Part shown: positions 16,560 through 24,513 of the stretch, one piece after another
Numbering within the stretch: the first letter of the stretch is position 1
Layout: each line of letters opens with the position of its first letter
Assembly (NCBI GenBank): GCA_947447465.1
Contig: CANFKE010000011.1
Location: forward strand, 30,811-94,810
Source: Chitinophagaceae bacterium
GTDB taxonomy: Bacteria; Bacteroidota; Bacteroidia; Chitinophagales; Chitinophagaceae
DNA length: 64,000 nucleotides
Direction of reading: 5' to 3'
Program-made: the position numbers and the translations under genes
The notes under the pieces: generated by a model
The model's input: only the letters and a program-made list of their open reading frames with translations
Database searches by the model: none
Told to the model about the DNA's origin: nothing

Positions 16560-17105
16560 ATGGCAAACAATTTCGTTTCTGTGGGAGCTAAGTTTCCCCA
16601 ATTTGACAAAAAATCAGTAGTAAGCTTAGAGCAAGGCAAAGAATTTAAAAACATCAGCAATCAGGATATCGATGGTAAGTGGGCTGTGATGTTCTGGTGG
16701 CCAAAAGATTTCACTTTCGTATGCCCTACTGAGATCGCTGAATTTAACAAGAACTACAGCAATTTCACAGACCGTGAAACTGTATTGCTTGGCGCTTCTA
16801 CAGACAACGAATATGTACACCACGCATGGAGAATGAACCACAAGGATCTTAGAGATCTGCGTTTCCCGATGATCTCTGACACTTCAAAGAGCCTGGCTGA
16901 AGAACTGGGTATACTTACTGAAGATGAGAAAGTTGCTTACCGCGCTACTTACATCATCGATCCGGAAGGCATTGTACGTTGGGTATCTATCAACGACCTG
17001 AGCGTAGGTCGTAATGTAGATGAGGTTTTGCGTGTATTGGATGCTTTGCAGACAGATGAGCTTTGCCCTTGCAACTGGACAAAGGGTCAGGAAACACTGG
17101 GATAA
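16560..17105 (+). CDS. ahpC: Peroxiredoxin, AhpC/TSA family
   Basis: 181 residues. Peroxidatic Cys55 in 'DFTFVCPTEI', and C-terminal Cys169 and Cys171 in 'LCPCNW', one of which should be the resolving cysteine, so a 2-Cys AhpC-type enzyme reducing hydrogen peroxide and alkyl hydroperoxides in the cytoplasm. The next gene is a carboxymuconolactone/AhpD-type CxxC protein, the likely electron donor, as in other AhpC-AhpD pairs lacking AhpF. A hairpin between the two genes may lower expression of the second. Confidence 0.92.
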   Translation: MANNFVSVGAKFPQFDKKSVVSLEQGKEFKNISNQDIDGKWAVMFWWPKDFTFVCPTEIAEFNKNYSNFTDRETVLLGASTDNEYVHHAWRMNHKDLRDLRFPMISDTSKSLAEELGILTEDEKVAYRATYIIDPEGIVRWVSINDLSVGRNVDEVLRVLDALQTDELCPCNWTKGQETLG

Positions 17106-17166
17106 ATACATAGAATGGCTCAATGAAGATCGGGCAATTAGACAATATCTATTACAAGTTTCGAAC

Positions 17167-17197
17167 AAAAGGTGTGTAGCTGGTCTGCACACCTTTT
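17167..17197 (+). terminator. Hairpin between ahpC and ahpD-like gene
   Basis: AAAAGGTGTG (17167-17176) pairs with CACACCTTTT (17188-17197); short T tract. Terminator or attenuator 62 bases before the next ATG. Confidence 0.7.
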
Positions 17198-17259
17198 ATA
17201 ATTTATGAGGGGATGTCTGTTTTCGTCTCCTCCTCTATTTAAAACAATCAACTGCAATT

Positions 17260-17850
17260 ATGAGTACACTTACGAATAATGAAACGATAATGAACCTGTT
17301 CCTCGATCTGGGAATAGACCAATCTCACACATCAATAGCCCTTAGCCGCTTGGCTGCTGTAGATAGCAAAAGTATCCGCGACCTGAAGCTGAATGTCAGC
17401 GGTATGCTGAACAGTAAGAACATGACCAAGAAAGAAGCCTACATGGTAGCGCTCTCTGCCGCTGCCAATGATAAGCATGATGTGCTTACAGTAGCTTTTG
17501 AAAATCTGGCAAAGAAGGAAGGCGCGACCGATGAAGAGATAGCTGAGGTGCATGCCTGCGTGTCTATCATGAATGTGAACAACATCTTCTACCGTTTCCG
17601 CCATTTCATGCACGGCAACGAATACTATGATAAGACACCTGCCGGTCTTCGTATGAGCGTGATGATGACACCGGTAATGGGTAAGGGTCTGTTCGAATTG
17701 ATCAGCCTGGTACTCTCTGCTATCAATGGCTGCGAGCGTTGCGTAACTTCTCACGAACATTCTGTAAAAGAACAGGGAGCCGGCGAGCCACGTATCTATG
17801 ATGCCATACGCCTGGGTGCGGTTATTAAGGGTTTGTGTGTGACCATCTAA
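17260..17850 (+). CDS. AhpD-like carboxymuconolactone decarboxylase-family protein
   Basis: 196 residues, all helical. The AhpD redox motif is present near the C-terminus: 'GCERCVTSHEHSV' with Cys158, Cys161 and His165, which in AhpD relays electrons to AhpC. A second CMD-like half precedes it ('MTKKEAYMVALSAAA', about 51-65) without the cysteines. Directly downstream of a peroxiredoxin on the same strand, so a peroxide-reduction partner is the best reading. Cytoplasmic. It could use lipoyl proteins as reductant as AhpD does, which is inference. Confidence 0.88.
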   Translation: MSTLTNNETIMNLFLDLGIDQSHTSIALSRLAAVDSKSIRDLKLNVSGMLNSKNMTKKEAYMVALSAAANDKHDVLTVAFENLAKKEGATDEEIAEVHACVSIMNVNNIFYRFRHFMHGNEYYDKTPAGLRMSVMMTPVMGKGLFELISLVLSAINGCERCVTSHEHSVKEQGAGEPRIYDAIRLGAVIKGLCVTI

Positions 17851-17877
17851 GGTTAAAGACTGGATAATGAATAAGAT

Positions 17878-17909
17878 AAAAGGGCTACGCAGAATTGTGT
17901 GGCCCTTTT
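17878..17909 (+). terminator. Terminator of the ahpD-like gene
   Basis: AAAAGGGC pairs with GCCCTTTT, followed by another T, 27 bases past the stop at 17850. Any start of the next gene upstream of this hairpin is therefore unlikely. Confidence 0.7.
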
Positions 17910-17971
17910 TGCCCCTAACAAGAACAGAATACACAACGATCACCGAACTTTACCAAATAACAGAGCAACTC

Positions 17972-18532
17972 ATGACCTTTTTCTACACTGCACGAGCACC
18001 CTATAGCGCATCAAATACCGGCGACAAAGCTGACTGGAAGAGTTATCTGGAATGGAGCCACCTGGATCATCTTACTGAACTCGTATCACTTGACCAGGCA
18101 TTGAATGAAGACCTTGTTATGCATGATTATGATGCAGAAGCTTATTGGGCACATAGTATTGTAGATGATGAAATGATCACCAGCTTCTTTAGTACTCCGG
18201 AGTTTGTATTGGCCAACATAAAGCCACAGGAAAAGTTCAATATGCTGGCAGTGATCGTAGAGCCGGAGGAAGATTGTAAAGACGTGGTACTTTACGGGTA
18301 TGAGTTCATGGGCTACGAACTGCTGGACAAAGACTACACCACCAGCGCACTCAGCAATTGTGGTGGTTTCTGGGAGACTTATACACCAAGTGATATCAAT
18401 GAATTTGGGCTAATAGATGATATTGACAAGGCACTCGATATTCGTGAAAGACTATTAGAGAACAGCCCCGATGAGTATCATGCAGACACCAATATTATTG
18501 CCGTATGGCGACATACGACAATTGGCAGATAA
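17972..18532 (+). CDS. Hypothetical protein
   Basis: 186 residues from ATG 17972; a longer frame from 17867 would begin inside the preceding terminator. Acidic, no signal peptide, no recognised domain. Aromatic-rich blocks 'DWKSYLEWSHLDHLTELVSLDQ' and 'CGGFWETYTPSDINEFGLIDD' (each a single conserved-looking stretch) suggest a folded alpha/beta protein of the kind common in Bacteroidota genomes as an unnamed singleton. Alone between two hairpins. Confidence 0.7.
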   Translation: MTFFYTARAPYSASNTGDKADWKSYLEWSHLDHLTELVSLDQALNEDLVMHDYDAEAYWAHSIVDDEMITSFFSTPEFVLANIKPQEKFNMLAVIVEPEEDCKDVVLYGYEFMGYELLDKDYTTSALSNCGGFWETYTPSDINEFGLIDDIDKALDIRERLLENSPDEYHADTNIIAVWRHTTIGR

Positions 18533-18544
18533 CTTACAAAAACA

Positions 18545-18574
18545 CGAAAGGCATACATCGCTGTATGCCTTTCG
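18545..18574. terminator. Hairpin between converging genes
   Basis: 13-bp perfect stem (18545-18557 with 18562-18574), loop TCGC. It stands between the stops at 18532 and 18595 and can act for both strands. Confidence 0.8.
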
Positions 18575-18594
18575 CTATTCAAATATGTTATTGT

Positions 18595-19308
18595 TTATTT
18601 GGTCATTGTAACGGTGCAATTATCATTGCCGCCGGTAGGAATGTTCTCAGCAGTATATGCAATGACCAGTTTGTTCGATTCAAAATGGCCATGACCGGTA
18701 ACTGTAACGCCGTTACCTATCACCTGCCTTGCAATGGTCACTGAGTCTGTATTACAATCGAGGTTGATACGGGTAGAAGTATTCAGACCATAACCACCGA
18801 AGTTGACCACATTCAAAATGTTGTTACCCGATGCAGCAGCAGTAGCCGTGTAGTTGTAATTGCTGGTGTTACATGCGTTGTGGCAAGTATAAGAACCGGT
18901 GAGGTAAGAAGAGCAATCATAATGTACTACACCCAACGTAAAGTCGTATGTCTTATAACCTGTAGAGTAGCTATAAGTGACCAACCTTACCGGATAGTAA
19001 CCCAAAGGAGCGGCTGCAGATGTAGTGTACAACACGAAGTCGGCAGTGAAAGTTGGCGTACCGGTGATGGTATCATGCACCATTTTAACAGTAGAAGGCA
19101 AGCCTTCGATGGTCAAAGATACCTGTTCGTTATAATTACCGGTAAGGAACCTTACCTGAAAAGGCAAGTGGAGCGTATCATCGTGGTTTAGATATGCATT
19201 GGTCACTGTATCTACCAGAATAGATATCGGCGGGTTGGTGCTGCTTTTAGAGCAAGAACCTGCAAATAGGGTCAAAGTGAGCAATGAAAGTAAAACGCAA
19301 TTTCTCAT
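18595..19308 (-). CDS. Hypothetical lipoprotein
   Basis: 237 residues. Lipobox FAGSC (Cys19) after a hydrophobic signal. The mature part is beta-rich with Thr/Ser/Asn, containing 'PLGYYPVRLVTYSYSTGYKT' in an Ig-like region and a C-terminal part with six Cys ('DCSSYLTGSYTCHNACNTS', later 'LDCNTD' and 'NDNCTV') resembling small lipocalin-like or lipid-anchored domains of Bacteroidota. Function not recognised. Monocistronic. Confidence 0.75.
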   Translation of the reverse strand: MRNCVLLSLLTLTLFAGSCSKSSTNPPISILVDTVTNAYLNHDDTLHLPFQVRFLTGNYNEQVSLTIEGLPSTVKMVHDTITGTPTFTADFVLYTTSAAAPLGYYPVRLVTYSYSTGYKTYDFTLGVVHYDCSSYLTGSYTCHNACNTSNYNYTATAAASGNNILNVVNFGGYGLNTSTRINLDCNTDSVTIARQVIGNGVTVTGHGHFESNKLVIAYTAENIPTGGNDNCTVTMTK

Positions 19309-19399
19309 TTGTTGTCTTTTAAAGCTGAAAGATACACATCAATTTTATTTGTTGATAATATCTGAGATAAATTTTATATGCTAATTTGTTCCTAAGCTG

Positions 19400-20881
19400 C
19401 TATTCTTCCGACTTTGCCGCTTCCTGTAATACCCATTTCTTTTCGTTCAGGTGACTAACCGTTACTTCAAGATTATATCTTGAACGGAGGTATTCTGCCA
19501 TCTGATTAGCGGCATATACCGACCTGTGCTGGCCGCCGGTACATCCGAATGCAATATCCAGATGCTCAAATCCACGTGCCATGTAATCTTCCACATTGAT
19601 AGCTACCAGCGCATAAACATGGTTCATAAAGTCGGGCATACGTGTTTCGCGTTCCAGGAACTGGCGTACCATCTCGTCATTGCCGGTAAGGTGCTTATAC
19701 GTTGCATACCTGCCGGGATTCAAAATGCCACGGCAATCGAATACATAACCGCCCCCATGCTGACCTGAAGACTTGGGAATGCCATTCTTATAAGAGAAAC
19801 TGGAAACCTGTATAGTAAGTTTAGACTTCTCGTTGGCTCCTGTGATGGCATACTTCTCCTGCATATCAGGTGCTGATAGTTTTTCTAACAGCGATCTTAA
19901 CTCAGGATAGGCCGGTGTTTGAGGATGGTCTGCCAGAAATATCTCCAGATTCTTCAGCGCCGGTCCGATGCTATTGATAAAGTGAGCCTTGTGCTGCAAT
20001 AATCCGCGGAAACCGTACGCACCGAGTACCTGCAACAACCTTACCAATACGAACTGAACATACCCCCTGCGGAAATAGATCTCATCCATACGCGGCACAT
20101 GCAACTCTGTAAGTGTGCTGATATACCCATTAAGCAGATCCTCTTTCCAGGCTGCAGGCAATTGCGCACGTGCCTGCCACAACAATGATGCAATATCATA
20201 CTGTGGCGGACCCTGCATAAAGCCCTGATAGTCTATAAAGTAGATCTTACCCTCATACACCATGATATTTCGGCTCTGAAAGTCGCGATACATAAGTGTT
20301 TGCGGCTGCACCCTACCCAGGTCCTTACTCAGCAGCTCCATTTCGCTGATGAGCAGAGAACGGTCGTACTGTATGTTCTGAAGATCGGCAAAGTAGTACT
20401 TGAAGTACAACAGATCTGACATGATCGCCTTTTCGTCAAACTGTTTAGAGGCAAAACACTGTTTGAAATCGGCCTCACGACCTGCTATCCATTGTGCCTT
20501 GGCCAACTGCGCCATAGCGGCATGATAGAGCTTACGGTTCTTATCTGAGAAACCATCTTTAATTACCAGATCGAACAAAGAGGTCTTACCGAGATCTTGT
20601 TGTAAATAAGCACGTCTATCCTTATTGATCTTATAGACCTCAGGAACATTTACTTTATGCTTTCGGAATAGTTCTGTTATGTAGAAAAAGGTATTGTTTT
20701 CGGCTACATTGGCGTTATATGTGCCAATAGCCACGGAGCCACCACCTGAAATGCGGTAGTAACGCCTGTCTGAGCCCGAAACGGCGAGGGCTTCCATCTC
20801 CTCGACCTTTTTTTCAAAATGCTCTTCAAAGAGTTTTTCTAAAATCGATGATATCTGTACTATAGTTTTAGTGGGTGTCAT
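19400..20881 (-). CDS. AmgK-like aminoglycoside-phosphotransferase-fold kinase fused to RapZ C-terminal domain
   Basis: 493 residues. Residues about 20-330 are an APH-fold kinase: 'SDRRYYRI' near the N-lobe, catalytic loop 'YRDFQSRNIM' (Asp200, Asn205), metal site 'IDYQG' (Asp217) and 'GPPQYDIASLL', a set close to AmgK, the anomeric MurNAc/GlcNAc kinase of peptidoglycan recycling. Residues about 353-493 are a RapZ/YvcJ C-terminal domain with its signature 'FGCTGGQHRSV' (445-455), which in E. coli RapZ binds glucosamine-6-phosphate. The P-loop ATPase domain of RapZ is absent. Its ATG overlaps the sixA stop (ATGA), so it is the third gene of lpxH-sixA-kinase. Likely cytoplasmic amino-sugar kinase with a built-in sensor; inferred. 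Confidence 0.85.
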   Translation of the reverse strand: MTPTKTIVQISSILEKLFEEHFEKKVEEMEALAVSGSDRRYYRISGGGSVAIGTYNANVAENNTFFYITELFRKHKVNVPEVYKINKDRRAYLQQDLGKTSLFDLVIKDGFSDKNRKLYHAAMAQLAKAQWIAGREADFKQCFASKQFDEKAIMSDLLYFKYYFADLQNIQYDRSLLISEMELLSKDLGRVQPQTLMYRDFQSRNIMVYEGKIYFIDYQGFMQGPPQYDIASLLWQARAQLPAAWKEDLLNGYISTLTELHVPRMDEIYFRRGYVQFVLVRLLQVLGAYGFRGLLQHKAHFINSIGPALKNLEIFLADHPQTPAYPELRSLLEKLSAPDMQEKYAITGANEKSKLTIQVSSFSYKNGIPKSSGQHGGGYVFDCRGILNPGRYATYKHLTGNDEMVRQFLERETRMPDFMNHVYALVAINVEDYMARGFEHLDIAFGCTGGQHRSVYAANQMAEYLRSRYNLEVTVSHLNEKKWVLQEAAKSEE

Positions 20882-21378
20882 GCTTTCTTTTCAGGGTATT
20901 CAAATAATATTACTTTTCTTTCTACAAGTGGAAATCTGTTCCACTCTTCTGCCTTGAACCTGGCGGCTACCATGCCACACGGCGGCATATTGTCTGTACT
21001 GAAATCGGGAGACAGGTGGTTGACGAATTCTGTTATTCCCGGGTTGTGGGCAATGATAAAAACGGTCTTTACCTTATCGCCTACTTCATACAACAACTCC
21101 TCGAAGACCGAAGGTATGCAATGATACAACTTTTCCTCCCAGCGCACATTGGCTATATCGTAACCCAATACTTCAGATATCCTCTTGGCTGTTTGTCTTG
21201 TTCTTTTTGCAGTACTGCAAATGATCAGATCGGGGGTGATACCCGCCTGCTTCAGTTTTTCTGCCATTTCGGGCGCTTCTCTTTTGCCTCTTTCATTGAG
21301 CGGCCTGTCGAAATCGCTTTGCAGCGGGTTTGCCCAACTCGATTTGGCGTGCCTGATCATCACTAAAGTGCGTTGCAT
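20878..21378 (-). CDS. sixA: Phosphohistidine phosphatase SixA family
   Basis: 166 residues. Histidine-phosphatase fold: 'MIRHAKSSW' with Arg8-His9 nucleophile, 'STAKRTRQTAK' and a second catalytic His in 'IIAHNPGITEF'. SixA removes phosphate from phosphohistidine proteins such as phosphorelay or PTS components; the substrate here is unknown. One base separates its ATG from the lpxH stop and it overlaps the following kinase gene by four bases, so all three are translated together. Confidence 0.9.
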   Translation of the reverse strand: MQRTLVMIRHAKSSWANPLQSDFDRPLNERGKREAPEMAEKLKQAGITPDLIICSTAKRTRQTAKRISEVLGYDIANVRWEEKLYHCIPSVFEELLYEVGDKVKTVFIIAHNPGITEFVNHLSPDFSTDNMPPCGMVAARFKAEEWNRFPLVERKVILFEYPEKKA

Positions 21379-21379
21379 A

Positions 21380-22138
21380 TTACCTGGCCTTATAAAATTT
21401 TAAATTCAGTTGTTCTCCATCAAACACGGCATAACTGTCATACCGTATCCAGTCTCCAAGGTTAACATACATACTTTTATCGGTCAGCGGATATTCAATT
21501 GCAATATGCCTGTGTCCGAATATAAAATAATCAATAGGTTCGTTCTTTAGTTCTTCGCGGGCAAATTGTACCAGCCATTCTTCTTCTCCCAAAAATTTCA
21601 CTTCAGGCGTATCCGCATGTTTGGGACCCAGCCTGCTTAGCCAACCGGCCATACCTACGCCTGTATCGGGGTGTAATCTGCGGTATAACCATTGGGAGAA
21701 TTGATTACTCATTACTTTCTTCAGCAACTTATAGCCATGGTCTCCGGGACCAAGTCCATCTCCATGCCCAATGAAAAAGCGCTTACCATTGTACTCTCTC
21801 ACAATAGGGCCATAGTGTACCGGCACCTTCATCTCTTCTTCAAAGTAGCCTTGCATCCATAGATCATGATTGCCTGTGAATACCTCTATCTGCAGACCAT
21901 TATCGCTGAGAGCTGCCAGCTTTCCGAGGAAACGGGTAAAGCCCTTGGGTACCACATGCCTGTATTCGAACCATGTGTCAAAAATATCGCCCACCAAATA
22001 GAGGATATGCGCATCAGCAGCGATCTCGTCGAGCCAGCTACACAAGCGCTTTTCACGCTCTATGCTGGAAGCACGATCGGGAATCCCCAAATGAAAATCG
22101 GAGGCGAAATATACCTTTTTACCTTTTGGCAATTCCAT
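21380..22138 (-). CDS. lpxH: UDP-2,3-diacylglucosamine diphosphatase LpxH
   Basis: 252 residues. Metallophosphoesterase motifs in order: 'DFHLG' (14-18), 'GDIFD' (about 50-54), 'GNHD' (about 90-93), 'GHGDG' (about 124-128) and 'GHRH' (about 207-210), with the LpxH-type C-terminus 'YVNLGDWI'. It cleaves UDP-2,3-diacylglucosamine to lipid X and UMP in lipid A synthesis, at the inner membrane surface. First gene of a three-gene operon with a -7 box at 22146. Confidence 0.93.
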   Translation of the reverse strand: MELPKGKKVYFASDFHLGIPDRASSIEREKRLCSWLDEIAADAHILYLVGDIFDTWFEYRHVVPKGFTRFLGKLAALSDNGLQIEVFTGNHDLWMQGYFEEEMKVPVHYGPIVREYNGKRFFIGHGDGLGPGDHGYKLLKKVMSNQFSQWLYRRLHPDTGVGMAGWLSRLGPKHADTPEVKFLGEEEWLVQFAREELKNEPIDYFIFGHRHIAIEYPLTDKSMYVNLGDWIRYDSYAVFDGEQLNLKFYKAR

Positions 22139-22145
22139 GAGGGTG

Positions 22146-22153
22146 CAAAGTTA
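22146..22153 (-). promoter_or_regulatory. -7 element TAACTTTG of lpxH operon
   Basis: Exact TAnnTTTG on the minus strand, 7 bases before the ATG at 22138. Confidence 0.65.
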
Positions 22154-22203
22154 CTTAAAAGGGGGTTAAAAGGGAGAGCCCTGAGCACGTTATACAAAAA
22201 AAA

Positions 22204-22228
22204 TACCCTGCATAAGTAATGCAGGGTA
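22204..22228 (-). terminator. Terminator after the first outer-membrane barrel gene
   Basis: TACCCTGCAT/ATGCAGGGTA stem with 5-base loop, followed leftward by eight T. Lies 24 bases past the stop at 22252. Confidence 0.9.
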
Positions 22229-22251
22229 AGTATCAGTTATTCAGTAAGCGC

Positions 22252-22974
22252 TTATTTGTCACGCTCTCTTCTGTAAGTGTCTTTGAATTTGTGCATCACA
22301 CCAAAAGTAAGTGTGAGATAACCCGGGTGAAAATTAGCTCCTGCAGTAGCATCAGGCTGACTAAGGTCGCCTGCAGGCATGAAGCTGAATCCTTCATTGA
22401 TGGTAGCCTGCCATGTTTTGGTCAATGGGAAGTGCTGTTTCAAACCAAAGCCAAAGCGAAGAGCGACAGGGTTAACACGGTAACCACTTGCGTAAGTTGA
22501 ATCATACAAAGGTAAAATACCACCTGTGAATGAAGAAGTATGATACTCGCGGGTAGTCTGATCTCCGGAAACCTTGAAACCTACAGAAGCATAAGCATAC
22601 ACATGAAGGTATTCGCGGAATCGGCCTACTCCCAGATCTATAGTTGGTGCGAAGTGAACGTATGAACTTTTGTGGATGACATTAGTACCTACCACGCCAC
22701 TATTAGTAGCATCGGGAGTTCTCTTTTCGTACTCAAAAGAATACTGCTCAAAACCTGCATTAGCACCCAGATACCAATGGTGAGCAACCCTGCGGAGGTA
22801 ATAAAAATCACCGGTAAAAGTATAGCGGACATTATAATCAGGCACTGCAACAGATGAATTAGCTCCGTTGCTGAAAGTAGGTCTTCCTGCTCCCAACTCA
22901 AGCCCTATCCTGTTTTGAGCGAAGGAATAACCAGCACAAACCAATAATAGTAGTGTAAGTATTTTACATTTCAT
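22252..22974 (-). CDS. Outer-membrane beta-barrel protein, paralog A
   Basis: 240 residues. Signal peptide ending GYSFAQ, then alternating hydrophobic/polar strands starting 'NRIGLELGAGRPTFSNG'. 'FAPTIDLGVGRFREYLHVYAYASVGFKVSG' (about 112-140) and 'FGFGLKQHFPLTKTWQATINEGFSFMPAGDLSQPD' recur almost in register in the proteins at 23830-24513 and, more loosely, 23048-23701, showing tandem duplication. Small OmpW/PorT-like barrel size (about 8-10 strands). Function unknown. Each copy differs mainly in the predicted surface loops. Confidence 0.82.
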   Translation of the reverse strand: MKCKILTLLLLVCAGYSFAQNRIGLELGAGRPTFSNGANSSVAVPDYNVRYTFTGDFYYLRRVAHHWYLGANAGFEQYSFEYEKRTPDATNSGVVGTNVIHKSSYVHFAPTIDLGVGRFREYLHVYAYASVGFKVSGDQTTREYHTSSFTGGILPLYDSTYASGYRVNPVALRFGFGLKQHFPLTKTWQATINEGFSFMPAGDLSQPDATAGANFHPGYLTLTFGVMHKFKDTYRRERDK

Positions 22975-23047
22975 GGGCGAAAAATAAGCAAATTTTCATT
23001 TGTAAGCGATAAAAACGGAAGAATTATTTGTGTTTCAGGCCTTGAAA

Positions 23048-23701
23048 CTACTTTTTGACAAACTTCCAGCCAAAACCTATCCTTATGGAAATGTATGTAG
23101 GTCTGAATATCTGGCCTACATTGTTATTTATTTTGGCATCAGCAGGATCATTGATCTCACTTAGTTTGGTGGCCATAAAGCCAACATCCTCTGTTATGTT
23201 CATATAAAATTTCTGGCTGACATTGAAATATTCACTCAGTCCCATACCCAGCCTGAAGACCATTTTATTGATATTTTCCGGTTTACCGATAGTGCTGTCA
23301 TAAGTAGTTGCTCCCTGTCGATCCCACTTATGCAATGTATCAACGGCATTCATATTGAATCCTGCACCACCGGTAAGATAAAAGTGTGTATTCCCGTATT
23401 TGCCTATTCTCAGATCTATGACCGGAGAAAAGAACGCATAGGTGCTGTTGTGACGAAGACTGCCACCTACCAATTGTGCATTTTCCCGATCGTAATACAG
23501 GTTGTACTGCTGCAGAAAGAGTGAAGCTCCGATATTTACCCTGTATGGCATCCCTTTGAAGAAACTAAGGCCCGCAGATATACCTGCATCATAATTGTGC
23601 CTTGTAGCCACACCTGCACCACCCCATAGCTGAATGAAAGTAGCACTGAAACCCGAAAAACTAAGGAGTGTGAATAGCGTAATAAGTGATATTCGTTTCA
23701 T
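23048..23701 (-). CDS. Outer-membrane beta-barrel protein, paralog B (most diverged)
   Basis: 217 residues. Signal peptide 'MKRISLITLFTLLSFSGFSA'. Same layout as its neighbours: 'HNSTYAFFSPVIDLRIGKYGNTHFYLTGGAGFNMNA' lines up with the central strand pair of copies A and C, and 'RLGMGLSEYFNVSQKFYMNITEDVGFMATKLSEIND' with their late strands. No trailing 'MHKFxxxx' end; it finishes 'FGWKFVKK'. Predicted outer-membrane location, function unknown. Confidence 0.8.
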   Translation of the reverse strand: MKRISLITLFTLLSFSGFSATFIQLWGGAGVATRHNYDAGISAGLSFFKGMPYRVNIGASLFLQQYNLYYDRENAQLVGGSLRHNSTYAFFSPVIDLRIGKYGNTHFYLTGGAGFNMNAVDTLHKWDRQGATTYDSTIGKPENINKMVFRLGMGLSEYFNVSQKFYMNITEDVGFMATKLSEINDPADAKINNNVGQIFRPTYISIRIGFGWKFVKK

Positions 23702-23784
23702 AGTTGAAAATTAATGAATTTTTTATTTGATCTATAACAATGTTACCATTTAATTTCTGACAGACTGAGATATATGTGCATCAA

Positions 23785-23810
23785 AAAGGCCTGCTTTTCA
23801 GCAGGCCTTT
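23785..23810 (-). terminator. Terminator after the third barrel gene
   Basis: AAAGGCCTGC/GCAGGCCTTT stem with loop of 6; leftward T run. Separates copies C and B into different transcripts. Confidence 0.85.
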
Positions 23811-23829
23811 AATAGATATTTCGTTCGTA

Positions 23830-24513
23830 TTATTCTTTAGTTGCTTGCTGATGCTTTGGTCTGTGGAACTTACGCATGATACCCATCTGCAGATTGAAAT
23901 AACCCGGATGTATCGCTTCATCATTGGTATTACCCAAATGAGTAAGATCTGTAGCCATGTAGTAGAATGCCTCTGACATGGTCACATGCCACATTCTGCT
24001 CAATGGGAAATGTTGTTTCAGACCAAATCCCGGACGGAAAATGAAATTACTGATGGTAGATGATGAATTGTAAGTAGTGTATGGTACACTGGCAGCACCA
24101 TTGATGAACTCGCTGGTAGTCTGATTTCCGTTGGTAAGGAAGCCCATGTTCATGGCAATGAAAATGTGCATATACTGATAGCGACCCAGTCCGAAATCTA
24201 CGGTCGGAGCAACAGTAAAGTAAGAACTGTTGTGGTCTATCTGTATTTTACCACCATTTGTCTTGCTATAGAAGAAGGAATTAGCTTCCAATCCCAGCTT
24301 AGCGCCAAGATAAACATGACGATCGAGCTTACGCATATAATACAAACCTACGTTTGGCTTGATATTGACAGACTGAGTAGAGCCGATAAGCTGGTTATCA
24401 GAACGTCCGGAGAAGGTACAACCTGATGCACCAAACTCTAGACCGATCCTGTTTTGAGCAAAGGAATATGTCGAAAGACCCAGAAAAAGGGCTATTAGTA
24501 AAATATTCTTCAT
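23830..24513 (-). CDS. Outer-membrane beta-barrel protein, paralog C
   Basis: 227 residues. Signal peptide ending TYSFAQ, then 'NRIGLEFGASGCTFSG', closest to paralog A. 'NSSYFTVAPTVDFGLGRYQYMHIFIAMNMGF' and 'RPGFGLKQHFPLSRMWHVTMSEAFYYMATDLTHLGN' match A in order. Its ATG overlaps the stop of the upstream 3-hydroxyacyl-CoA dehydrogenase gene (ATGA), so the two are translationally coupled, an unusual pairing of a cytoplasmic enzyme with a barrel. Confidence 0.83.
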   Translation of the reverse strand: MKNILLIALFLGLSTYSFAQNRIGLEFGASGCTFSGRSDNQLIGSTQSVNIKPNVGLYYMRKLDRHVYLGAKLGLEANSFFYSKTNGGKIQIDHNSSYFTVAPTVDFGLGRYQYMHIFIAMNMGFLTNGNQTTSEFINGAASVPYTTYNSSSTISNFIFRPGFGLKQHFPLSRMWHVTMSEAFYYMATDLTHLGNTNDEAIHPGYFNLQMGIMRKFHRPKHQQATKE

